Of a DNA stretch of 64,000 bases, positions 36,431-47,504 are shown piece after piece. The DNA is from Pedobacter rhodius (GTDB taxonomy: Bacteria; Bacteroidota; Bacteroidia; Sphingobacteriales; Sphingobacteriaceae). Positions within the stretch are counted from its first letter, which is position 1; each line of letters begins with the position of its first letter. Where the stretch lies: NCBI RefSeq assembly GCF_027213645.1, contig NZ_JAPWGL010000001.1:806001-870000 (forward strand), given 5' to 3'. A program made the translations under genes and the position numbers. The notes under the pieces are model-generated. The model ran no database searches. It was not told where the DNA came from and was given only the letters and a program-made list of their open reading frames with translations.

Positions 36431-38197
36431 ATGAAAAAAGCGATTTTAATATATATATTCTTGTTCAGCCTGATGGCTGTACAGTCCTGCAAAAAATTCG
36501 AAGCCGAACCAAAGGATTTAGATACCTACGACATCATTTTCGATCCGGCAGATTTAAATGCGGTAAGGGCGCAGGAATTTCTTAATAATATTTACACCTT
36601 TCTGCCCGCAGGTTTCGCCCGTGTCGGCGGAGACTTTTTAGATGCGGCAACGGATGATGCCGTTTCAATTGTTCCTACAGCATCCATAACTTACTACACT
36701 AATGGAATTGTGAGTGTCGTTAATAATCCGGATCAGTACTTCAGTAACGCTTATTTTGGAATAAGACAGGCTAATATTTTTCTGGCGAACAGTTCAAAAA
36801 TCCCTGTCCCTGCAAGCAATCCCACCCGTACAAAACGATTTAATGCAGAAGCCAGGTTCATCAGGGCATTCCTGTATTTTCAATTGTTGCAACGTTACGG
36901 TGGCGTTCCGCTTGTTGCAGATAATGTTTTCACCTTAAATGATAACCTTCAACTTAAAAGAAACACTTTTGAAGAGTGCGTAAACTACATTGCCAGTGAA
37001 TGCGATGCGATAAAACCGGATTTATATCCGGATAACGATTCTAATGCAAATAACTTTGGTCGGGTGGTTCAGGGTGCGGCGGTTGCATTAAAATGCAGAC
37101 TGTATCTTTATGCCGCTAGTCCACTATTTAATGGAGGCGGAATTGAAGGTGATACCGAACTTAAAAAGCTCACCGGCTATCTAACGACAGATTTGACCCG
37201 CTGGCAAAAGGTTATTGACGCTGTAACTGAATTTAAAGCCCTTGGAAGCTACTATGCTTTACAAACAGGAACAGCCGCATCTGGTTACAGAAATATCTTT
37301 ATCAACAAAAAGAATTCGGAAGTTATTTTTGCCAAGCAAAGTGCGAATAATTTTGATATTGAAAATGGTAACGCGCCGGTAGGCTATGTTGGCTTTGCTG
37401 CCATCGCCGGGGGCGGACGAACAAACCCTACACAAAATTTTGTAGATGCATTTACAACGATAAATGGTAAGCCGATAAGCCAGGATATAAAATCGCCAAC
37501 CAACCCAAATGGATATGATCCGGCCAGCCCTTATGCAAATCGTGATCCCCGCTTTTATGTCACTGTTTTCTTTTCCAATGCAAATACGCCTTCGGCCGCA
37601 AATTACAACTGGCTGAACAGGGCTGTTGAGACATTTGAAGGCGGAAAAGATAAGCCAAACAATAACCTGATTACACAAACCAGAACCGGCTACTACCTCA
37701 GAAAATTCCTGGGCAATTTTGTAACAGGTACAACTTACTCACAGCAAAGCCACAATTTCATTTATTTCAGGTACGCTGAAATTCTGCTGAACAATGCAGA
37801 GGCATTAAACGAAATAGGCGGACGAACAGAAGATGCCGTTAAGGAAATCATTGAAATACGAAAACGTGCCGGTATAAATGCAGGAACGGATGCCCGGTAC
37901 GGGATTCCGGCAGGAATAGCGCAAAATGCATTAAGGGATCTTATCCGCAATGAACGTAGAATTGAGCTTTCATTTGAAGAACACCGGTTCTTTGATGTAC
38001 GTCGCTGGAAAATTGCAAATACGGAGTTAACTAAAACCCTGACGGGGATGAAGATTACAAAAGAAGCAAATGGCTCCTTTACACATGAAATTGTGCCTGT
38101 GGTAAGCATCAATTTTCAGGATAAACTTTATCACAACCCGCTGCCTTATGATGAAACCGTTAAAAATTCAGCGTTGAGACAAAACTTAGGATGGTAA
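36431..38197 (+). CDS. SusD/RagB-family lipoprotein, first of the polysaccharide locus
   Basis: A 588-residue surface glycan-binding lipoprotein. The lipobox is AVQSC with Cys20. Typical helical segments are RFNAEARFIRAFLYFQLLQR (about 136-155), FIYFRYAEILLNNAEALNEI (about 442) and the RNERRIELSFEEHRFFDVRR segment near 513-532. The ending is LRQNLGW. It pairs with the SusC gene 5 bp upstream. Confidence 0.92.
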   Translation: MKKAILIYIFLFSLMAVQSCKKFEAEPKDLDTYDIIFDPADLNAVRAQEFLNNIYTFLPAGFARVGGDFLDAATDDAVSIVPTASITYYTNGIVSVVNNPDQYFSNAYFGIRQANIFLANSSKIPVPASNPTRTKRFNAEARFIRAFLYFQLLQRYGGVPLVADNVFTLNDNLQLKRNTFEECVNYIASECDAIKPDLYPDNDSNANNFGRVVQGAAVALKCRLYLYAASPLFNGGGIEGDTELKKLTGYLTTDLTRWQKVIDAVTEFKALGSYYALQTGTAASGYRNIFINKKNSEVIFAKQSANNFDIENGNAPVGYVGFAAIAGGGRTNPTQNFVDAFTTINGKPISQDIKSPTNPNGYDPASPYANRDPRFYVTVFFSNANTPSAANYNWLNRAVETFEGGKDKPNNNLITQTRTGYYLRKFLGNFVTGTTYSQQSHNFIYFRYAEILLNNAEALNEIGGRTEDAVKEIIEIRKRAGINAGTDARYGIPAGIAQNALRDLIRNERRIELSFEEHRFFDVRRWKIANTELTKTLTGMKITKEANGSFTHEIVPVVSINFQDKLYHNPLPYDETVKNSALRQNLGW

Positions 38198-38221
38198 TTA
38201 AGAATGTAAAAAATACATAAA

Positions 38222-41200
38222 ATGAAAAAATTTAAATTTTTTAGCATAGTATTTTTACTATTGCTGATTACAAACTATATACATGCACAGAACAAAACCG
38301 TTAGTGGGGTAGTTCGGGATGTTCAGGGACCATTGCCAGGCGCAGTTGTAGAAGAAAAAGGGACTGCAAACAGAGTAGCAACAAATGGGAACGGAGAATA
38401 TAAACTGGTACTAAAAGGTACCGGAAATACATTAGTTGTCAGGTCGGTAGGCTACGTTACGCGTGAAATTTCCATTAGCGGAAATAATACAGCGCAGATT
38501 GTTTTACAACAGGCCTCACAAGATTTATCGGAAGTTGTGGTTACCGGTTATACGACCCAAAAGAAAATAACGCTTACCGGTGCACAAAGTGCGGTTTCGG
38601 GAAATGATATCCGTCAAAATCCATCCGGCAGCTTACAGAATACACTTGCCGGAAGGGTAACCGGCTTTATTTCACAACAGCGTGTCGGCCAGCCCGGTAA
38701 CGATGGAGCAGCGTTTCTGGTAAGGGGCGAATCATCACTTAATAACAATTCGGTAAATGGCGTTGCAAGTACAACAAATAACCCGTTAATTATTGTCGAT
38801 AATATAGAGTATTCTTATGAGCAGTTTTCAAGACTGGAGGCTAATGAGGTAGAATCTATTACGATATTAAAAGATGCTTCTCAAACCGCGGTTTATGGTA
38901 TAAAGGGTGGTAACGGTGTTGTAATTGTGACTACACGACGCGGAAAAGTTGGAAAACCAAGAATTTCCGTACGTACAGATTTTGCACTTTCTGAGCCAAC
39001 CATTTTGCCGGATTACCTGGATGCATACAATACGGCGCTCTTGAGAAACCAGGCCGAAATTACAGATAACTCTTATGCACCTAACCCGTCGTTTAAGCCA
39101 ACCTGGAGTGCTGCAGATTTAGAAGCATTTCGTACAGGTTCCGATCCGATAGGGCATCCGAATGTGAACTGGAAAGAAATGCTCTTTAAAAAATATGCGC
39201 CACAGTTAAAAACCAATTTTGATATCAGTGGTGGTACAGCAAAAGCAAAATATTTTGTTTCCCTGAGTTACCTGAATCAGGGTGGGAATACGAAAGATTA
39301 TTTTGAAGATTCAGGCGATAATATAAACAGTGGTTTTTATAATAAAAGATTCAATTACCGCTCCAACCTGGATATTAGTGTGACCAAAAATTTTACCTTA
39401 CAGCTTGATGCTTTTGGAAATATTGGCGAAATCAACAGACCGAATATTTTTTATCCAAGTACAAATGGAAATAAAGACGATATTTTTGCCGATTTCGGAA
39501 GCTATCTTGCTTTATCACCAATGGCCTATCCGATAAAAAATCCGGATGGAAGCTGGGGATATAGCCAGTTTCAGGCCAATAGTGCCAATTACCTCACACC
39601 GAATATTATCGAAAGATTAACATACGGCGGTTTCAGACGTAACAATGAAAACAATATGGTATTGTCTACAACTGCTACGGAGAAGCTCGATTTTATAACA
39701 AAAGGGTTAAGTGTTCAGGGCAGAATCGCCTATACAAATAATTATACCGTTGCCAGGAGTCTCACCAGAACAAATTTGCCATCTTATATTTTCCGTCCGG
39801 CTGTTTTAGCCGCTGATGGTTCTATTGTAACACCAGAACGGTATGATCCGGCCTTTGCGAATGTTTATACGATTGGCAGATTGGGCAATGCATATGGCAC
39901 GAATGGATCGGCCGGAAGCACACAACGCAGGCTCGCTGCGCAGGCGGTTTTAACATATAGCAGGCAATTTGCAGAAAATCATCATGTCGATTTTTTAGGG
40001 GTTTACAGCTTATCCAGCAATAATGTTCGGAGCGATGATTTGACTTATAATTTTGTACCCGCCAGCGTAATCAGCAGGGTTGCCAAATTGGGTTACGATT
40101 TTAAAAATAAATACATCGTAAATGTGACGGGTACGCTCAGTGGTTCAAACCGGTTTACAGGGAAAAAGAAAAACGGATTCTTTCCGGCTGCATCAGCGGC
40201 ATACAACTTAGCAGAAGAAGATTTTTTTAAAAAGAGAATTAGTTTCATCAATCAATTTAAAATGAGGGCTTCATGGGGAATCGTTGGTAACGACCAGCTC
40301 GCGCCGGGACGGCAATACGCCTATCAGCAGAGTTATGCGGCATCAACTACTAATGCGTACCGCACAAGCAACAACGGAACCATTTATTCTTTCGGCGAAT
40401 CGAACGGAACCCTGTCTGCCAATACAGGTTATGCGGAAGGGGCATTGGCGAATACCAATGTAACCTGGGATAAAGAAAGACAGTTTGATGTGGGGTTAGA
40501 TTTTGCTTTATTCAACAATAAATTAACAGGTTTAGTGGATTACTTTAAGTATAGACGATATGATCAGTTAATTACACTTAGTTTAATTTCTGATATACAG
40601 GGTGTACCGCTACCTCCGCAAAATCTGGGAGAATCAACCCGGAAAGGTATAGAGTTTGAATTAAATTACCGTTCAACCATCGGAAAAGAATTTGCCTATA
40701 ATTTTAGAGGAACATTTTCGAATGTTAAAAATGCCGTGGTTTTCAACGGACAGCCTGTACCGCAATATCCGTGGCAATCGGCTATAGGTAAACCTATCGG
40801 TGCAGAAGCACTTTATCAGTTTCTGGGCTATTTTAGGGATATGAACGATGTAAACAGCAGTCCCACATCTACTTTTATACAAAGGCCGGGCGATTTAAAA
40901 TATGCTGATTTAAATGGCGATAATGTTATTGACGACAAAGACAGAGTTGTTGCAAATTACAGCAATACCCCGCAAAATACTTTCGGTTTCCAGTTTGGCT
41001 TTAATTATAAAGGAATCAGCGCCAGCGTTTTATTTCAGGGTGCAACGAAGTTTTATCTGAGGGGTACAGAAGAAGCCATCCGACCATTTTCTGCCAATCT
41101 TCAGGCCGTTCATCAGCAGGCATGGACACCTGCACTTGGCGATAATGCAAAGTTTCCGGTGTTAACAACACTGCGATCGATAAGTGATCCCGGAACCAAC

Positions 41201-41452
41201 TCCACCTATTGGGCAGTACCGGGCGATTATTTACGTCTACGCACGGCAGAATTATCCTACGATATTCCGACTAACCTGGTTAAAAAACTTGGGCTGCAGG
41301 GCGTAAGGTTTTTCTTAAGTGGCAACAACCTGGTTACCTGGTCGAAAGCATTTAACCTGTATGCAATTGACCCGGAGGCAACGCCCGGAAATGACAGGCA
41401 GGCATACCCGCCGTCACGCATATATAACCTGGGTATAAATGTTAACTTATAA
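38222..41452 (+). CDS. SusC/RagA-family TonB-dependent transporter, second of the locus
   Basis: A full-length SusC protein of 1076 residues: leader ending NYIHAQ, carboxypeptidase-D-like domain (TVSGVVRDVQGPLPGAVVEE), TonB box LSEVVVTGYTTQKK, plug with NPLIIVDNIEYS and ILKDASQTAVYGIKGGNGVV, and barrel ending YNLGINVNL. It lies 24 bp after the first SusD, so both pairs share one operon. Two SusC/SusD pairs in tandem are known from the Bacteroides ovatus xyloglucan locus, so this one may serve a different oligosaccharide size or decoration. Confidence 0.92.
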   Translation: MKKFKFFSIVFLLLLITNYIHAQNKTVSGVVRDVQGPLPGAVVEEKGTANRVATNGNGEYKLVLKGTGNTLVVRSVGYVTREISISGNNTAQIVLQQASQDLSEVVVTGYTTQKKITLTGAQSAVSGNDIRQNPSGSLQNTLAGRVTGFISQQRVGQPGNDGAAFLVRGESSLNNNSVNGVASTTNNPLIIVDNIEYSYEQFSRLEANEVESITILKDASQTAVYGIKGGNGVVIVTTRRGKVGKPRISVRTDFALSEPTILPDYLDAYNTALLRNQAEITDNSYAPNPSFKPTWSAADLEAFRTGSDPIGHPNVNWKEMLFKKYAPQLKTNFDISGGTAKAKYFVSLSYLNQGGNTKDYFEDSGDNINSGFYNKRFNYRSNLDISVTKNFTLQLDAFGNIGEINRPNIFYPSTNGNKDDIFADFGSYLALSPMAYPIKNPDGSWGYSQFQANSANYLTPNIIERLTYGGFRRNNENNMVLSTTATEKLDFITKGLSVQGRIAYTNNYTVARSLTRTNLPSYIFRPAVLAADGSIVTPERYDPAFANVYTIGRLGNAYGTNGSAGSTQRRLAAQAVLTYSRQFAENHHVDFLGVYSLSSNNVRSDDLTYNFVPASVISRVAKLGYDFKNKYIVNVTGTLSGSNRFTGKKKNGFFPAASAAYNLAEEDFFKKRISFINQFKMRASWGIVGNDQLAPGRQYAYQQSYAASTTNAYRTSNNGTIYSFGESNGTLSANTGYAEGALANTNVTWDKERQFDVGLDFALFNNKLTGLVDYFKYRRYDQLITLSLISDIQGVPLPPQNLGESTRKGIEFELNYRSTIGKEFAYNFRGTFSNVKNAVVFNGQPVPQYPWQSAIGKPIGAEALYQFLGYFRDMNDVNSSPTSTFIQRPGDLKYADLNGDNVIDDKDRVVANYSNTPQNTFGFQFGFNYKGISASVLFQGATKFYLRGTEEAIRPFSANLQAVHQQAWTPALGDNAKFPVLTTLRSISDPGTNSTYWAVPGDYLRLRTAELSYDIPTNLVKKLGLQGVRFFLSGNNLVTWSKAFNLYAIDPEATPGNDRQAYPPSRIYNLGINVNL

Positions 41453-41462
41453 AATTATTACA

Positions 41463-43214
41463 ATGAAAAAGATATCCATTATATTATTGATAAGTATTAT
41501 AGGCTTAGCTTGTAAAAAATCGACCTTCCTGGATAATAAATCCAATAATGCACTCAACGAAGAAACTGTTTTTACCGATAGTGTAAATGCGATCAGTTTT
41601 CTTACCCGTGTTTATATGGAGATGGGCTATTCCTATGATAAAGACAGGTATGAATCTGGCGGTACCGAACAGGCCACTGATGATTCTGAATATGTAAACC
41701 TGAATCCGGCCAGAAGACCGCTTATTCTTTACGGGTCTACCTACACGGCAGATAATACCACCATGTTTAATGAAACCTGGGTACTCCCTTATCAGAATAT
41801 AAGACGCGTAAACCTGTTTTTATCTAAAATGCCGGTAATGCCTTTTAAAGAAGTTACGAAAAAAAGGCTCATTGCAGAAGCGAAAATGCTAAGGGCCTGG
41901 TATTATTATAACCTGCTGATTACTTTCGGCGGTGTGCCGGTTATCAACGATAATTTATTCCCCGGTGATGAGTTGATTACCGTGCCTAGAAATACATTCA
42001 GCGATTGTGTAAATTATGTCGTTAAAGAGCTGGATGCTGCGGCAGCAGACTTACCGGTTGATCAAACCGGCAATGATTACGGACGTGTTACAAAAGGCGC
42101 TGCATTGGCCGTTAAAGCAAAAATGCTGCTGTTTGCTGCGAGTCCGTTATTTAATGGTAATTCATGGGCGAGCGTACCGGGCGGTACAAAAAGTCCTGAG
42201 CGTATTGCAGTTGCCGGATATCCTACCTTTGATGTAAGCCGCTGGCAAAAGGTTCTGGATGCTGTTGATGCAATAAGCCCATTGGGTTATACCTTAAACG
42301 TTGAACCGTCCAATCCAAATCCCGGATTTGGTTTTTACAACATGTTTCTGCAAAGAAGAAATAAAGAGCAGATATTTTTTATCACACAACCACCTAACCG
42401 TGATTTTGAAACATTTTATCTGCCGCAAACCAGAAATGGAAACAGGCAGGGTAATCCAACTCAAAATGTGGTCGAAGCCTTCCCGATGGCTGATGGTAAG
42501 TCGATAACAGAGTCGCCATTATATAATCCCCAGGATCCCTATAAAAATCGCGATCCGCGATTCGGTTACTCGATTATTTATAACCAGGCCTTGTGGTTTA
42601 GCAGCAGTACAAACAGCAAAATTGCTGTAAATACGTATGTTGGTGCACCAACTGATGGATTTTATCAGGATGCAGGAACATCGGGCAGTTCAGGATATTT
42701 CTGCAGAAAAATGCTCGATGAAGGTTTAACCGGCAATAGCGGTACCACCAACCGGAACTGGATATTAATTCGTTACGCGGAAATTTTATTGATTAAAGCG
42801 GAGGCACTTAATGAGCTTGGCAGAACGGCAGATGCCTATGGTCCGATTAGAGAAATAAGGCAGCGCGCAGGTATAACAGCTGGTGCAGACAATAATTATG
42901 GGATGAAAGCAGGAATGACACAACAGGAAATGAGAAGCTTTATACAGAATGAAAGGCGTATAGAACTTTATAACGAAGATAAACGCTGGGATGATGTTCG
43001 CCGTTGGAAACTCGCCGAAACATTTTTTAACGGTTATAATAAATTAATAAGTCCTACAAGGGTAACCATTTCTGCACAATACCCAACAGGGTATAAATAT
43101 GATGTCGTTAATTCCTTACGTTTACATGTATTTAAAGAACGCAATTATTTATTCCCGATGCAGATTAGCGAAATGCTTAAAAACACCGCATTGATTCAAA
43201 ATCCTGGTTGGTAA
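41463..43214 (+). CDS. SusD/RagB-family lipoprotein, second of the polysaccharide locus
   Basis: A 583-residue lipoprotein with lipobox GLAC (Cys17) when started at 41463. The upstream ATG at 41439 lies inside the SusC gene and would spoil the leader. Family segments are RLIAEAKMLRAWYYYNLLIT, WILIRYAEILLIKAEALNEL and NERRIELYNEDKRWDDVRRW; the ending is ALIQNPGW. It is the partner of the preceding SusC and the last gene before a terminator. Confidence 0.92.
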   Translation: MKKISIILLISIIGLACKKSTFLDNKSNNALNEETVFTDSVNAISFLTRVYMEMGYSYDKDRYESGGTEQATDDSEYVNLNPARRPLILYGSTYTADNTTMFNETWVLPYQNIRRVNLFLSKMPVMPFKEVTKKRLIAEAKMLRAWYYYNLLITFGGVPVINDNLFPGDELITVPRNTFSDCVNYVVKELDAAAADLPVDQTGNDYGRVTKGAALAVKAKMLLFAASPLFNGNSWASVPGGTKSPERIAVAGYPTFDVSRWQKVLDAVDAISPLGYTLNVEPSNPNPGFGFYNMFLQRRNKEQIFFITQPPNRDFETFYLPQTRNGNRQGNPTQNVVEAFPMADGKSITESPLYNPQDPYKNRDPRFGYSIIYNQALWFSSSTNSKIAVNTYVGAPTDGFYQDAGTSGSSGYFCRKMLDEGLTGNSGTTNRNWILIRYAEILLIKAEALNELGRTADAYGPIREIRQRAGITAGADNNYGMKAGMTQQEMRSFIQNERRIELYNEDKRWDDVRRWKLAETFFNGYNKLISPTRVTISAQYPTGYKYDVVNSLRLHVFKERNYLFPMQISEMLKNTALIQNPGW

Positions 43215-43244
43215 AACGCATCTTCTAATAAATTAACAGTGCTG

Positions 43245-43279
43245 GTCTGTCGGTTTTCAAAAATCGGCAGACTTTTTTC
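43245..43279 (+). terminator. Terminator after the second SusD
   Basis: An imperfect stem GTCTGTCGGTTTT / AAATCGGCAGAC with a short A-rich loop (43245-43272), followed by TTTTTTC. It closes the SusC/SusD operon ahead of the regulator gene. Confidence 0.72.
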
Positions 43280-43285
43280 TTCTGT

Positions 43286-43293
43286 TATTTTTG
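43286..43293 (+). promoter_or_regulatory. Possible -7 element for the HTCS gene
   Basis: TATTTTTG matches TAnnTTTG 47 bp before the ATG, right after the terminator. No good -33 TTG is found at the proper distance, so the match may be chance. Confidence 0.3.
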
Positions 43294-43340
43294 TTTAAAT
43301 TAAACCCTTTGTACGCTAACCTGCAAAAAATAATTAGCCC

Positions 43341-46300
43341 ATGTTCATCAGATTTGTTTTTGCCTTAACTGTCGTGTTATTTATAATGCCCTGTGCAAAG
43401 GGGCAGACTGAACATTATCAGTTTTCTCAGCTGAATATCTCGGACGGACTTTCCAACAATCAGGTAAGAAGCATTTATCAGGATAAAAAAGGTTTTATGT
43501 GGTTTGGTACCTTATCCGGACTTAACCGTTACGACGGGCATAAATTCCGGGTATTTAAACATAATTTTCACGATTCGAATTCGCTGAGTGATGATTTTAT
43601 TTCAGCAATTTTTGGCGGGCCTGATGGTAAGATCTGGTTGCAAACCAAAAATACCTATAATATTTATGATCCGCTTACGGAGCATTTTGAGCGTACACCA
43701 AAAGCTTTTCTGGCATCTATCGGTTTGCCTGACGCAGAAATAACATCAATCAAAAATGATGGTAAAGGTAATTTCTGGTTTATTTATGCGCATCTTGGTG
43801 TATACCGGTACAATGAGAAAAGTAAATTAGCCCGGCATTTTTACAGCACCAAAGCACCCGGAAGTATTTATTCCAGTGATATTACTTCATTATCACTTAA
43901 TGAGAAAAACCAGGCATGGATTGTGTACAGGGATGGTACCATCGACTTATTGGAGCCAAAGCTAAATAAGGTAGTCTATCGCTCAACTATTTTACGTAAT
44001 GCCAATCAAGGTAAACCGGTATCGTATTCAGTTTTTGCAGATAAAGATAATGATTTGTGGTTTTTTACAACGTCAACATCCTTAGGGGTTTATTATTTCA
44101 GTCCTGAAAAGAAAATACTTAAACATTTCGATAAAGATAATACCAAAGATAAATTAAAGTCAAATATTGTTTACAATGTGCTTCAGGATAATAATGGTTT
44201 AATCTGGATTGGCACTGACCATGGTGGAATTAACATTATAGATAAAAAAGACTTTAAAGTAACTTACCTGTTAAACCAGGATTACAATGAGAAATCGATA
44301 GCACAAAATGCAGTTCCCTCTCTTTTTAAAGATAATATGGGTATTATATGGGCCGGAACCTTTAAGGGAGGAATCAGTTATTACCATGAAAATATTATAC
44401 GGTTTCCTCAATACAAGCATAATGTTTCGGATAATAAAAGCTTGCCTTATGATGATGTGAACCGATTTGCAGAAGATGCTGCCGGTAATCTTTGGATTGG
44501 TACGAATGGCGGTGGCTTACTTTATTTCAACAGAAAAACAAATACCTATACACAATACAAACACGATCCTCATAACCCGAATACACTTTCAAGTGATGTT
44601 ATTGTAAGTCTTCTCGTTGATAGTGATAAGAAATTATGGATAGGGACTTACTGGGGCGGACTCGATAGCTTTGACGGAAAAAAATTCAGACATTTTCGCC
44701 ACGATGATGCCAATCCTTTGAGTATATCGGATGATCGTGTATGGAAAATTTTTGAAGATTCATCAAACCGCTTGTGGGTTGGAACATTGGCTGGCGGACT
44801 AAATCTTTTAGACAGAAAAACGCTTACCTTTCAGCATTACGGGCCGGAAATAAAGAATTCGATTACATTCGGCTATGTCCCTGCGATATTGGAAGATTCA
44901 GAAAAAAATCTCTGGGTTGGCGGATGGGGTATTAATGTACTGAATTCTAAAACAGGAAAGTTTACCTATTTTTCCAGAAATTTAAAAAATCCAAATAGCC
45001 TGATCCACAATAATGTAAATGCGATTATAGAAGATGACAGGAAACTTATCTGGATTGGAACACGGGAAGGACTTTCCGTTTATGACCCGGAAACGAAGCG
45101 GTTTAACAATCTTCGAAAAGAAAACGGACTTCCTGATAATACCATTCTTGGCCTTCTGGAAGATGATGATCATAATATCTGGCTCAGTACACCTAACGGC
45201 CTCAGTAAAATTAAAATAAGGGAAAAACAGGGGAAATATTTTCTGCGCTTTCAAAATTTCGATGATTCGGACGGTTTACAAGGTAAAGAATTCAATGAAA
45301 ATGCAGCCTTTAAGACCAGTAAAGGAGAACTGATTTTTGGCGGTCCAAACGGATTTAATATTTTTAAACCTTCGAAAATACAGGTAACCAGAAACAAGAT
45401 TAACCTTGCGTTTACCGATTTTCAGGTTTTCAATAAAAGTATTAGTCCCGGTGAAAATATTGAGGGGCATACCCTGTTAACCAATTCCATAACCGATACC
45501 AAAGAAATTGAATTGAAGCATAGCGAGAATGCCTTCGCTATTGAATTTGCAGCGCTAAACTTTTTTAATTCAAAAAAGCTTACCTATCAATACATGATGA
45601 AAGGCTTTGATAAGAAATGGATTGACGCGGAAAATAATATTCGAAAGGCTGGTTATACGAATTTAAACCCGGGAACCTATACGTTTATGGTCCGCGTTTT
45701 AGACCCGGAAGTTGCAGGGGCTGTCGCAAATTTATCATTAAACCTAAAAATACTTCCGCCTTTCTGGAAAAGCAACCTGGCTTATGTTCTTTATTTTCTG
45801 GTTGCATCAGGCTTACTTTTTTACATCCGCTACCGCGGGATTCAAAAGCTGAAAAGGGAATTTGCAATTGACCAGGAACGTGCCGAAAATAAGCGCATCC
45901 GCGAAGCAGAACGGCAAGATGCCGATCGGGTTCATGAACTTGATTTAATGAAAATTAAATTCCTGACGAATGTTAGTCATGAGTTCAGAACACCAATATC
46001 GCTGATTATGGCACCTGCCGATAAAATTATGCAGAGCCTTGAATCGCCTGAACAAAAACATCAGATTCAAATCATTAAGCGCAATGCCTATCGCCTGCTA
46101 AATCTGGTTAATCAATTACTTGATTTTAGAAAGCTCGAAGTGCAGGAACTTAAGTTACATCCATTACCCGGAGATATCGTAAAGTTTATTGCCGAGATTA
46201 CAGCGTCCTTCACAGATATTGCGGAATCTAAAAAGATTGGTTTTGTATTTGACAGTGATATTGAACAGCTCAATACCAGGTTCGACCACGATAAAATTGA

Positions 46301-47504
46301 ACGGATTATATTCAACCTGCTTTCAAATGCATTGAAATTTACGCCTCCGGGCGGACATGTAAGCGTTTTGTTGAGCTTGCAAAAAAATCCGGACAGCCAC
46401 GAAATGCCGTTTTTAGAAATAAAAGTTATGGATACGGGCATTGGAATTGCGGATGATAAACTAACCAAAATTTTCGAGCGGTTTTTTCAAAACGATATTC
46501 CCGGTTCGATGCTTAACCAGGGTAGTGGTATCGGGCTTTCTATTGTAAAAGAGTTTGTTAAGATGCATGGCGGTGAAATTTCGGTTGAAAGTGAAATCAA
46601 CCAGGGCAGTTGCTTTATGGTAAGTTTGCCTGTACGGTTAGGGGAGACCTCTTTCGGACAGATTGATGAATGTATAAAAGAAAAATTAGCCACTCAACCC
46701 AAAAAGAAATTAGATTTAAAAAAACCAACTGTATTATTGGTGGAAGATAATGAAGATTTTAGGTTTTACTTAAAAGACAATTTAAAAGAAACTTTTAACA
46801 TACTGGAAGCAGCTAACGGTAAAGACGGATGGCAAAAAGCACTCGCATTACATCCCGATTTAGTGGTAAGTGACATCAATATGCCGGAAATGAGCGGTAC
46901 GGAATTGTGCCAGAAAATTAAAAACGATTCGAGAACTTCTCATCTTCCTTTTATTCTTCTTACTGCGCTTTCAGAAGAATCAGAGCAGGTTAGGGGACTG
47001 GAAACCGGGGCGAACGATTACATCACAAAGCCTTTTAATTTTGAAATCCTGACTTCAAAAATTAAAAATTTACTAATCCTTCAGGATACTTTTAAAAAAA
47101 CGTATACCAAGCACCTGCAGATAAATCTTCCGGATATTGAAATGGAATCGAATGATGAGAAATTTATAAGTAATGTATTGGCCTATATCGAAGCAAATAT
47201 CCTCAACCAAAATTTATCTGTAGAGGAACTTAGTAAGCAAATGAACATGAGCCGGGTTTCCCTTTATAAAAAGATTCTACAGTTAACAGGTAAATCTCCT
47301 GTCGAATTTATCCGATCGTTCAGGCTTCAGAAAGCAGCACAATTGCTTGAAAAAAGCCAGCTGAATATTGCGGAGGTATCTTATGAAGTTGGGTTTAATA
47401 CACCTAATTATTTTTCAAAATCCTTCAAGGCCGAATTTAAAATGCTGCCATCAGAATACATTACTGAAATGCGGAAGAAATATGCCGAAGATGTGGCATT
47501 GTAA
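43341..47504 (+). CDS. Hybrid two-component system regulator (HTCS)
   Basis: A one-protein sensor and transcription factor of 1387 residues. Leader 1-22; periplasmic sensor of two-component-propeller repeats (about 25-680, blades marked by WFGT, WIGT and WVGT motifs); Y_Y_Y domain (about 715-795); one membrane helix near 810-828; histidine kinase with His880 in SHEFRTP; ATPase domain with NLLSNALKFTPPGG; receiver domain with Asp1178 in VVSDINMPEMSG; and an AraC helix-turn-helix pair (about 1275-1383, ending MLPSEYITEMRKK). In such systems an oligosaccharide binds the propeller and the AraC part activates the locus. It lies between the SusC/SusD operon and GH9. The 21-bp repeats before GH31, SusC and GH9 are probable targets. 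Confidence 0.94.
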   Translation: MFIRFVFALTVVLFIMPCAKGQTEHYQFSQLNISDGLSNNQVRSIYQDKKGFMWFGTLSGLNRYDGHKFRVFKHNFHDSNSLSDDFISAIFGGPDGKIWLQTKNTYNIYDPLTEHFERTPKAFLASIGLPDAEITSIKNDGKGNFWFIYAHLGVYRYNEKSKLARHFYSTKAPGSIYSSDITSLSLNEKNQAWIVYRDGTIDLLEPKLNKVVYRSTILRNANQGKPVSYSVFADKDNDLWFFTTSTSLGVYYFSPEKKILKHFDKDNTKDKLKSNIVYNVLQDNNGLIWIGTDHGGINIIDKKDFKVTYLLNQDYNEKSIAQNAVPSLFKDNMGIIWAGTFKGGISYYHENIIRFPQYKHNVSDNKSLPYDDVNRFAEDAAGNLWIGTNGGGLLYFNRKTNTYTQYKHDPHNPNTLSSDVIVSLLVDSDKKLWIGTYWGGLDSFDGKKFRHFRHDDANPLSISDDRVWKIFEDSSNRLWVGTLAGGLNLLDRKTLTFQHYGPEIKNSITFGYVPAILEDSEKNLWVGGWGINVLNSKTGKFTYFSRNLKNPNSLIHNNVNAIIEDDRKLIWIGTREGLSVYDPETKRFNNLRKENGLPDNTILGLLEDDDHNIWLSTPNGLSKIKIREKQGKYFLRFQNFDDSDGLQGKEFNENAAFKTSKGELIFGGPNGFNIFKPSKIQVTRNKINLAFTDFQVFNKSISPGENIEGHTLLTNSITDTKEIELKHSENAFAIEFAALNFFNSKKLTYQYMMKGFDKKWIDAENNIRKAGYTNLNPGTYTFMVRVLDPEVAGAVANLSLNLKILPPFWKSNLAYVLYFLVASGLLFYIRYRGIQKLKREFAIDQERAENKRIREAERQDADRVHELDLMKIKFLTNVSHEFRTPISLIMAPADKIMQSLESPEQKHQIQIIKRNAYRLLNLVNQLLDFRKLEVQELKLHPLPGDIVKFIAEITASFTDIAESKKIGFVFDSDIEQLNTRFDHDKIERIIFNLLSNALKFTPPGGHVSVLLSLQKNPDSHEMPFLEIKVMDTGIGIADDKLTKIFERFFQNDIPGSMLNQGSGIGLSIVKEFVKMHGGEISVESEINQGSCFMVSLPVRLGETSFGQIDECIKEKLATQPKKKLDLKKPTVLLVEDNEDFRFYLKDNLKETFNILEAANGKDGWQKALALHPDLVVSDINMPEMSGTELCQKIKNDSRTSHLPFILLTALSEESEQVRGLETGANDYITKPFNFEILTSKIKNLLILQDTFKKTYTKHLQINLPDIEMESNDEKFISNVLAYIEANILNQNLSVEELSKQMNMSRVSLYKKILQLTGKSPVEFIRSFRLQKAAQLLEKSQLNIAEVSYEVGFNTPNYFSKSFKAEFKMLPSEYITEMRKKYAEDVAL

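Noticed and set aside
37259..37678. 139-codon antisense ORF in SusD
   Set aside because: It is a shadow of the SusD reading frame with no family signs.
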